From: Bacilli bacterium
GTDB taxonomy: Bacteria; Bacillota_I; Bacilli_A; RF39; UBA660
Assembly: GCA_900757295.1 (NCBI GenBank)
Contig: CAAENH010000065.1
Coordinates: 1 to 7,180 of the forward strand
Direction: 5' to 3'
DNA length: 7,180 nucleotides
Shown here: positions 5,403-7,180 of the stretch, piece after piece
How the letters are laid out: the number at the start of each line of letters is the position of its first letter
Position numbering within the stretch: position 1 is the first letter of the stretch
Notes under the pieces: generated by a model
What the model was told of the DNA's origin: nothing
Databases searched by the model: none
Seen by the model: only the letters and a program-made list of their open reading frames with translations
Made by a program: the position numbers and the translations under genes

Positions 5403-5811
5403 TATTTATAACTCTTTTTTTACTTTGTCCGTTTAAATACTTATCTAATGAAGTTTCTAATTCATCAATATTAATTGTTTTATCTATAAATGGACAGCCT
5501 AAATTTTTTAAATATTCAATTTGTTCTTCATATAAATTATCTTTAGAAAATACTATAGTTGGAATACTCACTTGATTATAGGCTAATTCACAAAGCATTC
5601 TATAACCCATATCATTTCTTACTAATGCATCATCACGATATGCAGGTATTTTTAGACTAGTTATTATTAAATCAAAATTATTCATATATATACTTTCTAA
5701 AGCATTTTTTACATTATGTGCAATTTCATAATTATTAACATTTAAACGGTTCATAATTAGATTTATTTCTTGTATTTTCTTTAAATCATCTTCAATAATT
5801 AAAATTTTCAT
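5377..5811 (-). CDS. Stand-alone receiver-like (CheY-fold) protein with Ser at the phospho-acceptor position
   Basis: A 144-residue protein matching the response-regulator receiver fold: beta-1 with acidic pair MKILIIEDD (Asp8, Asp9), NFDLIITSLKIP (46-56), IPTIVFS with Ser89 at the conserved Thr/Ser site, and GCPFIDKT with Lys111 at the conserved Lys. In a canonical receiver (D-hhhh-D-hhhP) the phospho-acceptor Asp would sit at residue 52, which is Ser here; Pro after Lys111 is replaced by Thr. About nine extra residues lie between Pro56 and Gly69, making the beta3-alpha3 loop long. After ~residue 128 there is only a basic tail (QSKKRVINNERKKDRN), with no DNA-binding or enzymatic output domain. 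Phosphorylation-independent signalling or protein docking is therefore more likely than a classic two-component role. The start at 5811 is preferred over the in-frame ATG at 5829 because that ATG lies at the predicted transcript start and has no ribosome site. Confidence 0.85.
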   Translation of the reverse strand: MKILIIEDDLKKIQEINLIMNRLNVNNYEIAHNVKNALESIYMNNFDLIITSLKIPAYRDDALVRNDMGYRMLCELAYNQVSIPTIVFSKDNLYEEQIEYLKNLGCPFIDKTINIDELETSLDKYLNGQSKKRVINNERKKDRN

Positions 5812-5837
5812 ATATCTTCCCCATTCCATTAGAACAT

Positions 5838-5865
5838 ATTATAACATTATCTTCTAAAAGTTCAA
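5838..5865 (-). promoter_or_regulatory. Promoter of the receiver/coiled-coil operon
   Basis: On the minus strand TTGAAC (5860-5865) and TATAAT (5838-5843) are separated by 16 bases, with an extended -10 TG (TGT just upstream of the box). Transcription would start near 5831, only a base or two before the upstream ATG at 5829, leaving about 20 bases before the preferred start at 5811, preceded by GGGGAAG. Confidence 0.7.
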
Positions 5866-5873
5866 CCTTTTAT

Positions 5874-5906
5874 AAAAAAATAGTCAGTAATATTACTTAA
5901 CTATTT
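5874..5906 (-). terminator. Strong Rho-independent terminator of the 344-residue protein gene
   Basis: On the minus strand AAATAGT (5900-5906) pairs with ACTATTT (5878-5884). Inside, AGTAA and TTACT form a second 5-bp helix after a small internal loop, and the hairpin ends in a run of seven T (5874-5880). It lies 20 bases after the stop of the 344-residue gene and just before the receiver promoter, so that gene is probably monocistronic. Confidence 0.75.
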
Positions 5907-5926
5907 CTTTAAATCTAATAATATTT

Positions 5927-6961
5927 TTATTTACGTAATTTTAAACGTTTTATTCTTTCATCTATAATATTTTGCTCTTTAGTAAGTCTATCATGTATTT
6001 CAGCAATAGAACTTATCTCTAATTTTTCAAATTTATTTGATCTAGATAAATATCCAGAACAACATAATAAATCTTTAGACCCACCAGCATTAATATATTC
6101 ATTAATAAAATTTAATAATCCTGGATCTGAATAATCTACACCATACATCATTGGAATATCTATGTTTCTTGAAAACTCTTTAGCAAACAGAAACGCTCTA
6201 CGAGGGCCTACTCTATTGCCACCTCTTTCAATTAATCTATACATAACACAGTTAAGCATTTCTTCTTTTTGATAATTCCAATTATCTACTTCTTTTATAG
6301 TTTTTTCTAAATCATTTTTGTATGGTAAATAGATACCTTTTTCTTTAAAAAGTTTAACAACATCTTTAATATGCATCCCTTTTAATTCATCATCTTTAAA
6401 TTTATGTTTTGTATAATTTTCAACATCCTCTGCTTCTTCAACAATACCATCAGGTGTTAAATGTAAATGAGCGTTCAATTGAGATACGTTAATATATACT
6501 ACATCTTTATACTTAGCATTAGTAAATAAATATCTTTCACTCCAAGGTAAAGAATTTATAAAAACAGTTGGATTATAGAATTCTTTCCAATCTATATTTC
6601 TAACATCTGAATTTTTATCATATGCTGAATTTATATAATTATTATTTTTAAACATAATGTCATTAACATCCACATTATCATAACTAGAACCAGGCATCAT
6701 TTTATTAATTTCATAATCTGGATATCTAAGTTCATACCAAACAGCCACTTTTTCAATAAAATTTCTCATGTCATTTGGTTTATAAAATTTTCCAATATTA
6801 GTATATCTATCATTAACCATATTTTTTTGATACCAATCAATAAAATTATCTACTTTATTATCAAGATTAAAATTTTCACTAGCTTCCTTTAATACATTAT
6901 TTTTTTGATTTTTTTCAAGTAATTTATTTTTAAGTTCATTTAATTTACTTTTTGAATTCAT
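5927..6961 (-). CDS. Uncharacterised 344-residue protein, paralogue of the 280-residue protein
   Basis: Not recognised. A Lys/Asn-rich helical N-terminus (residues 1-40, possible short coiled coil) precedes conserved blocks shared with the protein at 3559-4401: FIEKVAVWYELRYPDYEIN (68-86); LPWSERYLF and DVVYINVSQLNAHLHLTPDG (138-172); GMHIKDV followed by LPYKNDL (195-218); and a C-terminal core CVMYRLIER (238-246), GPRRAFLFAKEF (252-263), IPMMYGVDYSDP-LLNFINEYINAGG (269-294). Residues ~88-136 have no counterpart in the shorter copy. The invariant Trp-Tyr-Glu, Tyr-Pro-Asp, Gly-Met-His, Arg-Arg-Ala and Phe-Ala-Lys-Glu-Phe positions are what a search profile should use. There is no signal peptide or membrane span. 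The start has GGAGGG at 6968-6973 with 6-base spacing and a good promoter. A strong terminator follows, so it is transcribed alone but next to the receiver operon. Confidence 0.85.
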   Translation of the reverse strand: MNSKSKLNELKNKLLEKNQKNNVLKEASENFNLDNKVDNFIDWYQKNMVNDRYTNIGKFYKPNDMRNFIEKVAVWYELRYPDYEINKMMPGSSYDNVDVNDIMFKNNNYINSAYDKNSDVRNIDWKEFYNPTVFINSLPWSERYLFTNAKYKDVVYINVSQLNAHLHLTPDGIVEEAEDVENYTKHKFKDDELKGMHIKDVVKLFKEKGIYLPYKNDLEKTIKEVDNWNYQKEEMLNCVMYRLIERGGNRVGPRRAFLFAKEFSRNIDIPMMYGVDYSDPGLLNFINEYINAGGSKDLLCCSGYLSRSNKFEKLEISSIAEIHDRLTKEQNIIDERIKRLKLRK

Positions 6962-6982
6962 AATAAACCCTCCAATATAGCC

Positions 6983-7011
6983 ATTATATCATGCAATTAA
7001 ATTATAAACAA
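6983..7011 (-). promoter_or_regulatory. Promoter of the 344-residue protein gene
   Basis: On the minus strand TTGTTT (7006-7011) and TATAAT (6983-6988) are separated by 17 bases, with an extended -10 TG (TGA before the box). The transcript would start near 6976, giving a short leader containing GGAGGG at 6968-6973. Confidence 0.7.
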
Positions 7012-7033
7012 CTATATGCTAAAATAACTATAT
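7010..7033 (-). repeat. Direct repeat ATATAGTT x2 just upstream of the 344-residue gene promoter
   Basis: On the minus strand ATATAGTT occurs at 7026-7033 and again at 7010-7017, 16 bases apart start to start. The promoter-proximal copy overlaps the -35 box by two bases. Such spacing could suit a regulator binding the same DNA region twice, but in AT-rich sequence this may be chance. Confidence 0.3.
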
Positions 7034-7036
7034 TAT

Positions 7037-7057
7037 TTAGAAAATCTTATTTTCTAA
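7037..7057. repeat. Perfect 9-bp inverted repeat with 3-base loop
   Basis: TTAGAAAAT (7037-7045) and ATTTTCTAA (7049-7057) are perfect inverted copies separated by CTT. Neither side is followed by a T-tract, so it is not a convincing terminator. It sits about 26 bases upstream of the -35 box of the 344-residue gene. The rest of 7058-7180 shows no convincing gene. Confidence 0.4.
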
Positions 7058-7180
7058 TATCAGATTTATTCTTAGCGACTATTTTAGAATTGAATATCAT
7101 TTCTAGTACTTGTAATATAAGTACAAAATGGATTATGAATAAAAGAAAATAAAGTTCTAAAAGTTTTGGCTATACCAGAA

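Noticed and set aside
5812..5829. Upstream ATG giving the receiver six more residues (MEWGRY)
   Set aside because: It sits at the predicted transcription start with no ribosome site, and receiver domains begin at MKILIIEDD.
3559..6961. Calling the right-hand locus a known defence or toxin-antitoxin system
   Set aside because: No nuclease, ATPase, TIR, protease or toxin motif is visible in any of the four proteins, so such a label would be invented.
7084..7180. Open 31-codon frame on the minus strand running in from the right edge and ending in TAA at 7084-7086
   Set aside because: It could be the end of a gene entering from the right, but a 31-codon open run is likely by chance when six frames are examined, its Phe/Thr-rich content differs from the neighbouring proteins, and no terminator with a T-tract follows.
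7141..7180. Plus-strand open frame reading KENKVLKVLAIPE into the right edge
   Set aside because: No ATG, no ribosome binding site and too short to judge; a TGA lies just upstream in frame.
1..7180. CRISPR array, tRNA or rRNA gene, insertion sequence, attachment site or replication origin
   Set aside because: No regularly spaced repeats, no cloverleaf-like sequence, no transposase or integrase and no terminal inverted repeats with target duplications were seen.

Overview
The window is very AT-rich. Trp is encoded by TGG, and TGA is used as a stop (it ends the genes at 2979-3311 and 4464-5402), so the code is the standard bacterial one rather than the Mollicutes code. Shine-Dalgarno sites are strong (AAAGGAG, AGGAGGG), promoters resemble sigma-A sites with extended -10 boxes, and terminators are hairpins followed by U-tracts. 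Together with a YtgP/SpoVB-type flippase and a Cse60-like small protein, this points to a low-GC Bacillota, probably an uncultured gut-type Bacilli or Clostridia lineage. The exact taxon cannot be read from the sequence.

Left part (1-2540): the 3' end of a Gln/Met/Asn-rich protein with a coiled-coil tail runs rightward. It meets, tail to tail, a leftward pair: a 58-residue Cse60-like protein (1942-2118) and a MATE-like lipid-linked oligosaccharide flippase. The small gene's TAG stop shares one base with the flippase GTG start, which suggests translational coupling. Upstream, also leftward, an uncharacterised 118-residue protein and a DUF4186 protein overlap by 8 bases and end at a terminator that physically overlaps the cse60-like promoter.

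Middle (2889-3330): a 110-residue unknown protein is transcribed rightward, divergently from the 118-residue gene. The two promoters share one -35 region, and an imperfect inverted repeat flanks it exactly.

Right part (3327-7180), all leftward: an uncharacterised 344-residue protein has its own promoter and terminator. After it comes a two-gene operon of a stand-alone receiver-like protein, whose phospho-acceptor Asp is replaced by Ser, and a 312-residue protein with a C-terminal coiled coil. Then comes a 280-residue protein clearly paralogous to the 344-residue one, followed by an orphan open frame of 83 codons without a good start. The layout of a paralogue pair flanking a degenerate receiver plus coiled-coil partner is the most promising candidate for an undescribed module. 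Its function is not evident from the sequence.
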